Below are positions 49,201 through 62,239 of a stretch of DNA of 64,000 nt, one piece after another. How positions within the stretch are numbered: position 1 is the first letter of the stretch; each line of letters begins with the position of its first letter. Below the pieces are notes generated by a model. That model was given only the letters and a program-made list of their open reading frames with translations, was not told where the DNA came from and ran no database searches. Source of the DNA: Austropuccinia psidii (lineage: Eukaryota; Basidiomycota; Pucciniomycetes; Pucciniales; Sphaerophragmiaceae); the NCBI GenBank assembly GCA_023105745.1, contig JALGQZ010000011.1, forward strand, positions 9,820,975 to 9,884,974. Reading direction: 5' to 3'. The position numbers and the translations under genes are program-made.

Positions 49201-51196
49201 AGGTCTAGGAGCTGCTCTTCATCAAGTTCAAATTGTCAATGACAAGCCTTATGAAGGTCCAATTTGTTTTATTTCAATATAAATTAAACCTACTGAGGCC
49301 AGATATGGATCTAGCCAAATGGAGTTCCTTTGCCTTGTTTGGGCTCTGGAAAAACTTCATTACTATCTTGATGGTAGTGTGTTTGAAGTAATTACTGATT
49401 GTAACACAGTAAAGTCACTTCTTAACATGAAAACTCCAAACAGACACATGTTAAGATGGCAGATTGCTCTACAGCAGTATAGAGGCAATATGACCATAGT
49501 ACATAAAGCTGGAAATATTCACAAGAATGCTGATGGCTTAAGTAGATGGGCATTACCCAATACACCTGAAAATCCTTCCTATGTTCCTACAAGTGCAGAA
49601 CCTCAAATCCCAATTGAAGTAATTAACATCACATATGTGGGAACAGAATTCTTTGAGGAAGTTAGAGAAAGCTATAAGCAAGATAAAAATCACCATATAC
49701 CTACTGCTCTACTTGACAAAGATTGCAAAGATGCAGCATTGGCTAATTCTCTGGATGATATTTGGAAAACATCTTATGATAATGGAGGATTCCATTTGTT
49801 TGATGGTATACTATATCATAGATCCAAGCACACATGTGTCATGGTCCTATGTAGTAGAATGTTGATTAACACAATACTACTAGAATTCCATGATAACATT
49901 TATTCTGGACATCTGTCTGAAGACAGAACAATGGAAATAATTAAGACATGCGCCTGGTGGCCATCTTGGAGAAAAGATGTCATTGAGTACTGTAATAGTT
50001 TTGATAGATGCCAGAAAGCCAATAAAGCTACTGGTAAAAGATTTGGTCTGATGATCCATATCCAAGAACCAAGTACCCCATGGGAAGTGGTTCACATGGA
50101 TTGGGTAACTGCATTACCACCTGGAGGTGATAAAATTTACAATGCATGTCTTGTTATTGTAGACAGATATAGCAAAACACCAATCTTTTTACCATGTCAC
50201 AAAGATGACACAGCTATGGATACAGCTCTTTTAATCTGGAATAGAGTAATATACCATACTGGTCTCTTTAAAAACATCATTAGTGACAGAGACCCAAAAT
50301 TTACATCAGCCTTATAGACTAATTTACATAAGATTTTTGGTACAAAATTATCATTCTCAACAGCATACCATCCACAAACAGATGGATTAGCAGAAAGAAT
50401 GATTCAAACCCTTGAGGACATGATCAGAAGATTTTGTGCTTATGGCCTGGAGTTGAAAGATTATGATAGCTTTACCCATGATTGGTGTACTCTTATACCA
50501 GCATTGGAATTAGCCTACAAGACCTCCATTCATGCTTCAACAGGCAAGACCCCCGCAATGTTGGAAAAAGGATGGAACCCCAAACTTCCAATTGATACTT
50601 TGAAGAAAGATCTGGTTGACATTCATCCAACTGCTTCAATCTTTGAGCTATTGCTTGATAAAGTGAGACATCATGCAAATCAAAGCATGAATGATGCCTT
50701 TGAATATGCTAAGCAGAAATGGGATAAAAGTCATAAAACCCCCGAATTCAAAGTAGGGGACTTGATACTAGTTTCAACCTTGAACTTTAATAATATTAAA
50801 GGTCCAAAGAAATTGAAAGATTCCTTTGAAGGACCATTTATTATTAAAGCCCTTCATGGGACAAATGCAGTACAAGTAGAACTTTCAGGAGAACTGGAAA
50901 ATAAACATCCAACATTCCCTGTCAGCCTAGTAAAGCATTACACTTCAAGTGACAAGGAATTATTTCCTTTAAGAAATGAAACACTCTTAGAAGTACCCCC
51001 ACTAGATCTAAGTGAGGAGAAAAAGGTACTAAAAGTCTTGAAAGAAAGAAGACTTAGGGGAAAAAATGAAAGAGAATACTTAGTCAGGTATAAAAATCCA
51101 CAACATGAAGATGAGTGGATTGTAGAAAGCAAAATACCTGATTCCCAAAGGTTTCTCAGAAGATTCAGACATGAGAGAAGACCAATTGCTCAATAA
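46196..51196 (+). pseudogene. Element A ORF2: gag-protease-RT-RNase H-integrase-chromodomain (two nonsense codons)
   Basis: Taking ATG 46256 as residue 1: coiled N-terminal gag, capsid with [15 protein letters not shown] (about 164-178), zinc knuckle [14 protein letters not shown] (about 359-372), protease [10 protein letters not shown] (about 480) with aspartate where D-(S/T/P)-G is expected, RT with [23 protein letters not shown] and YIDDI (about 827), and RNase H starting [11 protein letters not shown] (about 973). A TAA at 49280-49282 replaces the CAA seen in B. The frame continues with the [10 protein letters not shown] and NADGLSRW segments, then integrase with [33 protein letters not shown] and DGLAERM (the D, D and E of the active site). 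A TAG at 50315-50317 replaces tryptophan. The end is a chromodomain (REYLVRYKNP, EDEWIVESKIP). One integrase zinc cysteine is phenylalanine (CNSFDRC; B has CKTCGRC). Confidence 0.93.
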
Positions 51197-51333
51197 AAAG
51201 CTTGAATTGTGTGCTTTACATACTTAAAAGTATAAGTAGAGAGGTTGGACAGTGGATTATACCCCCCCCAAATAACTTGGGGGTAAACTACAAAGGAAAA
51301 ATTGTGGTACAATTTTTTTTTGGTGGTAGGGAA

Positions 51334-53498
51334 TGTGAGCCTGTGAGGTATGTATAACATACCCATAAGGCCACAAATGATTTTATAAACAGTTAATTTT
51401 TTCTTAAACAGACTTTTTAGTTGAACTTAAAATAAAAAATAACAAAAAATAAGTATAACTTTTTTTTGGATAAACAAAGTTATAAATATTATGTCATTTT
51501 TGGACTCTACACCAAAAATGACCTAGGGTACATCCATAAGGTGTCATACCCAAAAACACTTATTTCTTGTGTTATTAGAAGATTTAAGAATCTCACAGTA
51601 CTAATGTAACTTTTTTAACATTTTTTTAAAATTGTTAAATTTAAGCTTAAATAAGCTTAAATTTAAAGTTGCATAAGGTTAATGCAAACTTACCAAAATT
51701 TTAGTTAAAATTGAGGTGTGGTGTATATCTACTGAATTGGCTAAAGATTTGCCATACAGAATGTAAATCCTGCGTGAGCTCAATTTAGAAGGGTTTAAAG
51801 CCATGGTGTGGCTTTAAATAAATAAAAGGGCAAAATCCATGCAAAAAGGTGGGACAAAGGAAAAAGACCAAATAGAGCTGGGGTACCCAACTTTTTGGAT
51901 CTGCAATGATTCAATTAAGGTTTTCCACCTGTATTGGAGGATTTTCAACCTTATTTAAACTTTAAGATTAGACTTTGATCCAACCTTAAGGTTTAAACTG
52001 GTTTTATCCCAATTTGGACAGGAATTTCAAGCTGCCAAAGGGTAAATCCCAATATGCAGGGTTGAAATCAAGGTTTTAAGAACTGTCAAAGCTTAATCAA
52101 GCTTAAAGCTTTAAAGTTACAAGCATCAAAACCTTATCAAAAGCTAAGGTTTGGTGTGTATTGCTATTTTACGTGGAAAAATAGCAATAACTTCAAAAAT
52201 TCATTAAAAATCCAAATCTTAATGGATTTGCTTGAAAGTTTCACACAGCTTATTATTTAATATTATCTATATATAAATTAGATTTTAAGTATCTTTTATA
52301 AATAAATTTCCTGGGTAATTAGCCTTGAAATTTACTCTTTTAATTATGCTCAAAGAAAATTATGATTTCTTTAAAAATTAATTAAAAATTGAGTTTAAGA
52401 GATTTCTGCTTGAAACTCTATTTTTAAGTTGTGCATGTTATGAACTTTAATATAAATAAGTTTATTTATATTAAAAACTTAAAGTAATTAGTCTAAATAA
52501 GGATTAAAGTTACATGGAGTTAAGAATAACACTGGTAACTTTAAATTGGAATTAAAAACAAGTTGCCTTAAGCTAAGAACTTTGTTTTTAAGTATGGTTT
52601 TTCAGTTTTGACCTGCAAAAGCCCTCTATATTCATTATGAATCATGAGAGCTGCTCTGAAGATATAAAAAGAGTCTTTTCATCACTGTTTTTGTCCATCA
52701 TTCATCATCAATCCAATCATATTAGAAATTTAAACAGGTAAAGGTTTATTATTTATAAAATCTTATTATTAAAGTAATTCTTAAGTTATTTTATTCTTTA
52801 TTAATTATAAATTAAAGAATTGAAGTCATAGAATTCAGATTATTGTTGTAATAATCAATAATATATTTTATATTATAAAATTATCATCTTAAATATCTTT
52901 TAAAATCCACAAATTCCTCTTGAAAACCCTTTAATCTTAAATTTTATCATAGAAAGTTGTTTTATTCTTAAAATTATTGATTTTAGGCGTTTCTTTAACT
53001 TATAATCATTATTTAATATAATAACTGTTGTTGTTTAACTTGTTGTATTAAGTAAATATTATAAGTAAGTTTTCCCTAAAGTTCTATATTTTTTTATCTA
53101 GTATTAGTTTTTTTATATAGAACTTTATTCTATAAGAATTATTTCTGCATAGTGTGTGTTATAATTCTTTTACAAATAATATTCATATTACTTATAAGTG
53201 GTTAATATATATATTTCCACGTGTAATTGTCTCATTAAGAGCTTTACAAGTCTTATTGTTATAACTGTCAGTGACTATAACACTAATAGAATAATTATAA
53301 TTTATTTTTATTATTATTTTTTTTATTATTATATTTTTATAATAATAATTAAATTTATTTTTTTATATAATTATCTTTAATAATTATATTTGAATTTGTG
53401 GTTATAATATTTTATTATATTATATATTTCTATTGAGGACAGTAATAGTACTCTTGATTTTGATACTATTATCAAGAGTTTCATAGAAAAACCTTACA
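51334..53498 (+). repeat. 3' LTR of element A
   Basis: 2.17 kb direct repeat of 42578-44724 with few differences. It keeps TATAAAA at 52663-52669 and the splice donor AAACAG|GTAAAG with GT at 52738-52739. Inserted A/T bases near 53290-53340 account for most of the length difference. Confidence 0.96.
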
Positions 53499-53503
53499 CA
53501 AAG

Positions 53504-55551
53504 CTTTTGAGTCTCTAAGAGAAGCCTTGACCACTGCTCCACTCTTACTGATGCCAGAATTTAAATTACCTTTTAAATTGTATATTGATGCATCAGAGGA
53601 TAGGCTGGGTGCTGAACTTCACCAAGTTCAGATCATAAATGATAAACCTGTGGAAGGACCCATATGTTTCATATCCAGGCAACTCAAACCAGCTGTAGCC
53701 AGATATGAAGTGAGTCAAATGGAATGTCTATGCCTTTTCTGGGCCTTGGAAAAATTCAACTACTTCTTAGAGGGATGTGTTTGTGAAGTGATAACAGATT
53801 GTACAGCTGTCAAATCACTTTTAAACATGAAAACACCTAACAGACATATGCTCATATGGCAAATAGCCATACAAGACTACAGAGGCAATATGACTATTGT
53901 ACATAAAGATGGGAATATTCATAAAAATGCAGATGGACTAAGTAGATGGCCATTACCAAATGATATTGATAATCCTGCTTATGTGCCAGAAGAAGCTTCA
54001 CCACAGATCCAAATAGAAGGAATAAGTGTTACAGACTTTAACACCACCTTCTTTGAAGAAGTAAGAAACAGTTACACTCAAGATAAGAATTGTAGAATCT
54101 TATGCCAATTACTTAACAAAGACTGTAAAGTCAACTCTCTAATACATGCCTTGGATGAAGTATGGAAGAAATCTTATGATGAATGAAGATTTCACCTACT
54201 GGATGGTATAATTTACCACAGGACCAAGCATACATGTGTCATGACAGTTTTGGAAAGTTCATTAATCAATCTTGTACTAAAAGAATGCCATGACAGCCCC
54301 TTTTCAGGACATCTGTCTGAAGACAGAACAAGAGAAAAAGTAAAGACCTGCATATGGTGGCCAATGTGGCAGAAAGATGTTTCAGAGTATTGCAAAACCT
54401 GTGGCAGATGCCAAAAGGCAAATAAATCCACTGGCAAGAGAATTGGAAATATGATCAAAGTCCAAGAACCCAGAAGACCTTGGGAAATTGTCCATATGGA
54501 TTGGGTAACTGGCCTACCACCAGGAAGTGACAGAAACTACAATGCTTGCCTAGTGATTGTAGACAGATTCAGTAAGACTCCAATCTTTTTACCATGTCAC
54601 AAAGATGGTACAGCCATGGATACAGCTCTTCTGATATGGAATAGAGTAGTATCATGGACTGGCATATTTACAAATATTGTTAGTGACAGGGATCCTAAAT
54701 TCAGTTCAGCACTATGGACAAATCTTCACCAATTATTTGGCACTAAGCTGTCTTTCTTTACAGCCTACCACCCACAAACTGATGGTCTGGCTGAGAGGAT
54801 GATCCAGACCTTAGAGGACATGGTAAGAATATTTTGTGCATTAGGCCTTGAATTCAAAGATTGTGATGGATTTACCAATGATTGGTGTACTCTGTTCCCA
54901 GAACTGTAATTAGCATATAAAACATCAATCCATCCCAGTACCAATCAAGCTCCTGCTATCCTAGAAAAGGGATGGAACCCCAAATTCCCTCAATATTCCT
55001 TAAGGAAAAATTTGATTGAAATACATCCCACAGCTGCTAGCTTCAAGGGAATGCTAGACAAAGCTAGAAGGCATGCAGTAAGGTGCATGGAAGACTCTTT
55101 TGCATATGCTAAGGACAAATGGGATAGATCACATGCAACTCCAGATTTCAAAGTGGGGGATTTAGTTCTTGTATCCACCACTAACTTCAATAACATCAAA
55201 GGATGTAAATAGCTGAAAGACTCCTTTGCAGGACCTTTTTTTATTAAGGCCCTCCATGGAGAAAATGCTGTTGAAGTAGAGTTATCTGAAGAACATAGCA
55301 ATAAGCATCCTACATTTCCAGTGAGCTTGATAAAGCCATATAAATCTAGTGATTTTGAAAGATTTCCCTTGAGGAATAAAGTTCCCCAATTTATACCTCC
55401 TATTGAGTCATCTGGTAGTAAGAAAATTACCAAAGTTCTCAAAAAGAGAAAGTTGAGAACCAACAAAGTAAGGGAATACCTTGTTAGGTACAGTGACCCA
55501 ACTTGTGAAGATGAATGGTTGCCAGAAAAAAGACATACCTGAAGCTACTAA
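53504..55551 (+). pseudogene. Element B ORF2, second part: RNase H, integrase and chromodomain
   Basis: This is the continuation of pol after the nested element. RNase H begins with [16 protein letters not shown], then [11 protein letters not shown] and [12 protein letters not shown] at 54184-54186 interrupts the frame where A has glycine. Integrase has HLSEDRT, an intact CKTCGRC zinc pair, the catalytic segments HMDWVTGLPP, VSDRDPKF and DGLAERM, and a TAA at 54907-54909 (glutamate in A). A TAG at 55210-55212 falls in the C-terminal integrase region. The chromodomain reads REYLVRYSDP and EDEWLPEK, with its end displaced by a frameshift before the TGA at 55540-55542. The polypurine tract follows. 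Confidence 0.92.
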
Positions 55552-55624
55552 ACTTCTCAGAAGGTTCAGAAACACTAGAAATAACAATATTACAAAGTAA
55601 TATTCTTTTTTTAGGGGGAGGGAA

Positions 55625-57428
55625 TGTGAGCCTTAGAGGTATTTTCATATACCCAAAAGACCACAAATGATAAATTAAGATACAAATATAAATAAAATAC
55701 ATTTATTTATATTTTAAAAATAAAGAAATTGAAACATAAATACAAATTTATATTTAAAAATAAAATTTAATTATAATTTAAAAATAAAATTACAATAAAA
55801 TCTAAAATTATGAAAATACATTTTTACTTGTAAAAATTAAGTAAAAATGAATTTTTAATAGAAATTATGAAATTAAAATATTTTTGGTAAAAAGTTATAT
55901 AAAATATATTATAGCTTTTTATCAAATAAATAAACATAAAGAAATCATCACACCATTGGATTACTCATAAAAAAATAAAGTGGGGTCACTTCTGGATAAA
56001 ATTTCTGTAGCTCAACTCTAAATAAGCTTAAATTAAGTTTTTAGTATTTTTGTACAAAAGTATGAAAGTCTTCAAAACCTTAATTTAATTCACACCACAT
56101 GTGGTGTTAACCATCAATTTTTATGTTAAAATTGAGGTGTTGTGTTCAGTTTAGAAGCTATGAGGAATTGAAGTATTTTCAACTGAAATGTCAAAATGTG
56201 CGCGTGTATTACATAAGTGAGCTTTGATTTACATATGAGGTATCAATTATTACAGATGTGTAATTAGAAACTCGATTGAATTAAATATGTAAATTATAAT
56301 TGTATTACATGATGAGGAATTAAAGAAAAAATAAATTGGAAAGATTAATTCTGGGGGGGGAAAGACACTCTAGCTCTAAGGGGGAGCTAGACCCTCAAAA
56401 TCCTTGCTGACTGGTGTGGGATTTCAGAATCCACGCAAAAGTTCATTACTTTTGGCCTGGAATTGAGTCACAGGGTCTATGACTCAATTGATGATGAGGT
56501 TTTGATACCAACCAGGGTAGGTTTAACTGCTTCCAAGAGGGTAAAACTACCCTTAAGCTATAGCAATGTTAGTAGAAACAGTTTTAACTGGTCTCTACGC
56601 CTCTTACACACATTCTGACGTGTTTTGAAGGCTCTAGACCAGGTATTGCTATAGTAATGGCTGATCTAAGGGTCTAAAATGGCTTAAACCAGCCCTTTTT
56701 TGGTCTAAACCAGGGTTCAATGATGCCATAATTGGCTTTTCTGTTGTCAAACTGTTTTTCACGACTGACAAGATTAAATTTTACCTTTTGAGTAAGAAAA
56801 TTGATGGCTATAAAAGAATGTCTTCTTCGCCCCACTTTTCTCTTCATGTTAGAATCTTTTCCTTTTATAATTAGTTTAAACACTGTTAAACCAATCAATA
56901 AAATATTCCAACCACCCTTTTTGAATAATTTAAATCCTTTAACCATGTGAAGAATAATTATAATCATTGTTTGTAACTCTTTTAATCATTTTACCCCTTG
57001 AACCACCGCAAAAGTGAATTAAAGCATCTTTCATCACTGTTAACTTTGTCACTTTATTTCCAAATTCACTCTGGTCACTTTTTGGCCTGTTTTCTCTTTA
57101 AATATCCTTTTGAGGACTTTGTTCTTTAATTAATTGCTTTCAGTTCTTTGCTCAATTAATTCCAATTGAAATTTCTCTTGAAGAAATCTCTTTTGTAGCC
57201 TTAAATATCTCTTGTAGATTATTTTTGGATAAATCTTTATTGTTGGTAAAACAATAAATTTTTATTATATTATTGTTTTATACTTACAAAGTTAAGAAAA
57301 ATTAAATTGGTGTGTTTTCTCTTAAAAATACTATTTCTTACTATTTTTAAATAATTTTACCTTATACAAATTTTGAGGACAGGAAAAGTACTTGATATTT
57401 TATCAAAGTTTCATTTCCACACATTACA
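55625..57428 (+). repeat. 3' LTR of element B
   Basis: 1.80 kb partner of 36485-38315, with TATAAAA at 56809-56815 and an 8-G run at 56353-56360. It ends CATTACA next to the target duplication TATCT. The two B LTRs show more differences than the two A LTRs, in agreement with B being older. Confidence 0.94.
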
Positions 57429-57433
57429 TATCT

Positions 57434-58300
57434 TCTGGATCTTCAAAGGAATTTATAAATTAATTCAACCCTAAATAGCACTTAAGTTCCATTTATCAAT
57501 ATCTTAAAACCTGTCTTGGCTTCATAACCCTTGAAAATAGCAATTTCAAAGTCTCTTTAAAGTTTAAATTAGTTTCATAAAGGCTAAAAGCTCTCTTTTT
57601 GAGATTACTGGAATTATTAAATCTGTGTGAATAATTATCAGTACCCTTTCTAACAATGGAGGATGGGTTTGAATACAAAAATAACCTCTAAACAAGCCAA
57701 AATAACCTAAATCCAATAAGCAATAATATAATATAATAGAATATCAATCAATGAATGAAGATTTATGGTAATAGTATTTATATTTTTTCTATTCTTACAG
57801 ATAATTAAGAGTAATATCTATAATATTTCTTTTATAATATTTTTATCATAAATACTAAACTTAATTATCATACAATATTGCTTCAATTTCTTCAAAATAT
57901 AAATTACTATTTATATTTTTGAATTTTTTGCTTAGATATATCTTCAAACCTACTATTTTTTCATAGATTTTCTATTAATATTCATTTTTTATACAATAGT
58001 AGGGTTTTTCTTATTATTGAGCTTAAACCACCATTTTTATATTATATTTATTTATCTACTGAGAAATGAAAAATTGGTTTTATTAGAGTATTTTTACTTC
58101 AATCATTTTCAAATCAATGATAGAAAATGGATATCATTAATAGTAATTACTATTTGCTATATTATTAATATTAAATATATATATAGATATTATCATTTTT
58201 TTTATAAGATTATCTTATAATTATCATATGATCAATTTTTAATTAAACGACTACTTATAGTAGTTTATTCTCAAAAAATAAGAACACAAATAGAACTATA
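57434..58300. other. AT-rich relic DNA beyond element B
   Basis: It continues the DNA into which B inserted. No gene or clear repeat border was recognised; it may include worn LTR sequence. Confidence 0.4.
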
Positions 58301-58404
58301 ATCTAATTAAGAATAACTTTATTCTTGAGATTCATAGTAAAATATTAGAAAAACATTATTTGTGGACTTATGTATATTCTTTACATACCTCACAGGCTCT
58401 CACA
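58300..58404 (-). repeat. Remnant of an LTR end, A/E family, minus orientation
   Basis: TACATACCTCACAGGCTCTCACA at 58382-58404 is the complement of the A-family LTR start TGTGAGCCTGTGAGGTATGTA with a 2-base insertion. ATTTGTGGACTTATG upstream matches E's CTATTTGTGGCCTTATGG. Similarity fades to the left, so the rest of this LTR is lost or too diverged. Confidence 0.55.
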
Positions 58405-61400
58405 CAATGTACTACATATACTCTTTTCATGCTGGGTCCGAAAGAATAATGTTCCTTTTTATATTAATGTAATTTATATTACTTATCTTAAGAGAATTCT
58501 TTGAAGTGGATAATCTGTGAGATTACTAAATTAAATTTTCTATGAAAAGAATTAGCTGTAACTTCTCCCAATGACTTGATGAACTATAGGATCTAAAAGA
58601 AATGAGGTTCAGATTAATAGATCTCCGATTGTTTGAATCTTCATTTCTCATGATTTCCGACTTAAGAAATCAAAATTTGAATATCTTAGGTTTTGAAATT
58701 AGTCAAATTTCTATACATCCCTCCTTTTTATAGCCCCTTGTGTTGAGTCAAGGGCGCAATAATAGATGGTATGGATAATGAAAGAGGCTGTTAAAAGAGG
58801 TACAGTAAATATGCAAAGGGAAATATTCATCTTTTAGTAAATATTTTACCCCTCCCTTTGATAAAAGTGTTCAATTCCTTGACAGAAAATATTGGAAATC
58901 AATTTCCAGAAATTCTTTGTGGTTTGGCTCATGTTCAGGGAGAGTTTTTCTGTTTCAAAACTTTTATTCATCGCTAATTAAAGTGGTAAAGTAATTATGA
59001 AAATATCAATCAAAAATAAGATAGTTTCAAAAAAATTAATTTTTCTCCTAATAAAAAAATTTTTTTTTGAAAAAGGAGGAAGTGTTCATTCACTCTTGTT
59101 TTAACAAAAAGATTTTTCATTATTGTATTGTTGATAATTGTCAATTTGGGGAATTTTACATCTAAAAATGACTTTCGTTAATTTTTGAAGGTAAAGTGGA
59201 AACTTAAATCACCCCAAATTGAATTTTTAAGGATAAATTTCTCATGTAGTTTTTTTATAAACGTCATAAGAAGCTAGTTTTTTGAGAAAATCATGATATT
59301 TTTTTTATGTCTTAATATTTGGTCCTTTGACAGACAAAATTAAACAAAAAGTTCTAGGGTACTTTCTGAATATTATAAAATAGAAATAAATGTTTCCATC
59401 ACTAAGCACACACATATATATATAGCTCTAATATAGCTTCATTATTGAGGAAATTTTTACTCTTGATACAAATTGAGAGCATAAACATAGATTTCAAACG
59501 TAGGATATAGAACTGTATTAATATCTTGTAGATAATATGTACTTGAAAGGGGGTATGAAAGAATTCTTATCTCAATGTGTTTGGAAGATTATTTTTTATT
59601 GCTAAAAAATGTAGGAGCATATACAATAGGAAGCCAATATTAGGAATGAATTAATGTATTCTGAATAACAGGATAGACATTTATCATAGTTTTTAAGATT
59701 GCAAAATTTATATATATATCTACTATAGTATTAAAAGGTTTTCCAAAATGATGAATTTTATCTTAATTTTTTTCATAAATAAAGTCAGGGATATCCATGA
59801 TATTTCAGTAATACAGTATATTCAAGATTGATCTTTGAGTGAGAAGCAGCATAAAATATTCTACAAGATGATGAAAGAGATATACTGCCTAATAATGATA
59901 GCTGTGATTGATCTACTGAGATAATTGAATGAAAAAATCATAAATTAGATGAATGTATTAGCTTTTAAAATAATCAATGGTCTTATTATAAAATATGCAT
60001 AAATATTTTGATTATAATGGTATACCTGTTTGTGACAGACTTAGAATGAAATAGATATACCAGGAAGATGATGAATCCCTTTGGTTATAAGAGGGACTCT
60101 TTTTAGCATCTTTAGTATGAGCTTGTCCTTTACCCGCTTAAAATTAATTCTGTGTAGAAAGATTCACCTTTAAAGTAATAATTCTTTTTTAAAAAAAGGA
60201 AATGCTTTTATTGAAGCAGGTATTTGGTTTGAATCTTCTTAAAATATTCGATAATCAGATCCTAAGCTTTTCAGGAAAATAACGACCATTGGAGGATCTA
60301 TAATAAATCTTCTCAATTATTAGAAATGTTTTATTGCATATGTCAAGTTCCTGTAGGATAAGAATTGATTATTTATAGTGTATTTCTGAAATTTTATGGA
60401 CATATTTCTAATAAATAGGGGGTTTGAAAGCTGGTAAAGTGTTTTTCAAACAGATTTTTTATTTCAAAAGCTCTACCCAAGATATCTAATGAAAGATTTT
60501 ATATAAAGGGACATAAGAAACTCATAATTTTAGGAATTGTAATTATATGAAATTTTGTATGATTGTAATTGTACCTTAATTCCTGTAAAAACATCAGAGG
60601 GTCCAGAAGTTACTATCTTTTCTGGTAATCTGTCTACCAGATTTAATAACCTCTAATCAAGATACTTTTGTCGTGCTCCAGCATATAAAAGATCTTCTGT
60701 GACCTGATTGAAGCCTTCAATGAGACATTAAATATTGTATAAATAGGCTTGTGATTTTAATTTATTCTTGAAGATATAGAAGGGATTTAAGCCTTTTTAA
60801 GCTTTTATTATTGGAAGAGAACTGTAACCAAGATATCTCAGTGAGTGTTTGAGTTACAGGGTAAATAAGACATTAGAGTTTAAGCTGTAATTAAGATACT
60901 AAATATTTTGAAAATTATTGAATGAAAGGTCTCAGATATCCTTGATATTGAAGCCAAGCTGTGGGAATTTGAAATTTTTTAAAGGCTCTATGATACCAAA
61001 CTTCGAACTGGGGTGCTAAAACATCAAATGGGTAATAGAATCATAAATATCTCACTGAGATATTTAGTAAAAAACACATTTAATGGAGGCTTATTGGAAA
61101 TTTCTAAAGCTATATGGGAGGTGATTTTTCAGGCTTGCAAAAGCGAGCTCTTGTTAAAAGAAAAAAAACTACAAGATTAATTTTGGGTCAAATAAGGTGA
61201 AAATGATATATCCTGAGATAAGAAATATTTCTCCTTCAAATGGAGATTTTAAGAGGTAATTTATTTAAGTCACCTTTGTGTGAGATATTATTTTGCTTTA
61301 AAAAATATTCAAGCATTTAGAAATCATTAATGGGCTTTGGGCTTGAGTCACAGGCTCAAAATTAATTTATATAAATTAATCAAAAATAACTTACTAATAA

Positions 61401-62230
61401 TATTGTAGGATTTAAAGTACTCCAGGTAGGTTAATCTGGGAACTGTTTAGCTCAAAATGATTTGGTATAGTAGATGTAAATTGTAAACACTAATTAAAAT
61501 ATAGTGATGTATTGAGGGAGTTTCACTTAACAATAATGTGGCTTATGACACTATATAAGATTATGAGACTGTTTTAAACACTAAAACTTTCAAAGAAGCT
61601 CTCAGACTCCAAATTAACATTACTTTACTGCACTTCAATACATAATTATATATATCAAACTTTAATTATTTTTGATATCTATCATAGTCTAATATTCTTG
61701 GCTTTTTAATGATAATATTAGATTGGTTGAAGGATAGTTTTTATATAATTTCAAGTTTAGGATAATTATATTTCCTCATACATTTTTAAATGAAAACTAA
61801 ATCAGATTTACCATCAAAAATATATATTATTGGAAGTTTCAATCAGATATATAATGAGTTTTATTCCAAAGAAATGTATATAAGAATATATTCAAGGAGG
61901 GAAAACAAAAAATTAAATAAAAAAAGGAGATTTTATATTCTTAAATTATTTCATTTATATATCAACTAAGCAGAATATGAAATATTTTTCTATCATTCTT
62001 TTGCTGATATATCATTAATCCTACTTTCCTATGACCTTCCTTATGGGAAATATGGTAATATGGGGACTATTGGTACAAATTAAAGTAAAATTCAATAGCC
62101 ATTTATTATTTTCTCTTTCTACCAGATTACATATAATAGCTTCAATATTATTTTATCACTTCCCAAAAGCAATGAGCTCTATAGAGGAAGGCTAGCATTC
62201 AGAAATGATATCAAAAGCTTTAGTTATAGC
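58405..62230. other. AT-rich DNA with no recognised gene
   Basis: No open frame worth reporting and no clear match to other parts of the window. A TATATAAG followed by CTAAAACTTTCAAAGAAGC near 61552-61600 could be an old promoter of a repeat, without further support. Confidence 0.45.
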
Positions 62231-62239
62231 CAATAATTG

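Larger units (their letters stand above)
42578..53498 (+). mobile_element. Element A: young Ty3/gypsy chromovirus-like retrotransposon nested in element B
   Basis: 10.9 kb with LTRs at 42578-44724 and 51334-53498, both beginning TGTGAGCCTGTGAGG and ending CCTTACA. The 5 bp target duplication CAAAG stands at 42573-42577 and 53499-53503. It interrupts the pol gene of B in the same orientation, so it is the younger insertion. Inside are the primer-binding-site position (TGAGGGCCTGTCC, 44727-44739), the intron-bearing ORF1, a nearly intact ORF2 and a polypurine tract GGTGGTAGGGAA (51322-51333). Only three nonsense codons and no frameshift in ORF2 were seen, making it the best-preserved element in the window. 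Confidence 0.96.
36485..57428 (+). mobile_element. Element B: Ty3/gypsy chromovirus-like retrotransposon, split by element A
   Basis: LTRs at 36485-38315 and 55625-57428 share the start TGTGAGCCT(C/T)AGAGG and the end TTACA. They are flanked by the perfect target duplication TATCT (36480-36484 and 57429-57433). The element is interrupted from 42578 to 53498 by element A, with CAAAG repeated at both sides. Removing A restores a pol reading frame across the join (V-K-A-F-E-S-L). Without A it would be about 10.0 kb. It carries ORF1 with introns, gag-pol with damage, a primer-binding-site-like block (TGGGGGCCCTGCC, 38318-38330) and a polypurine tract (AGGGGGAGGGAA, 55613-55624). Confidence 0.95.

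Noticed and set aside
60280..61070. Recurring AAGATAT(C)/AAGATACT words at spacing of roughly 175 bases, suggesting a diverged tandem repeat or repeat protein
   Set aside because: The intervening sequence does not align convincingly by eye, and translation gives no known repeat family.
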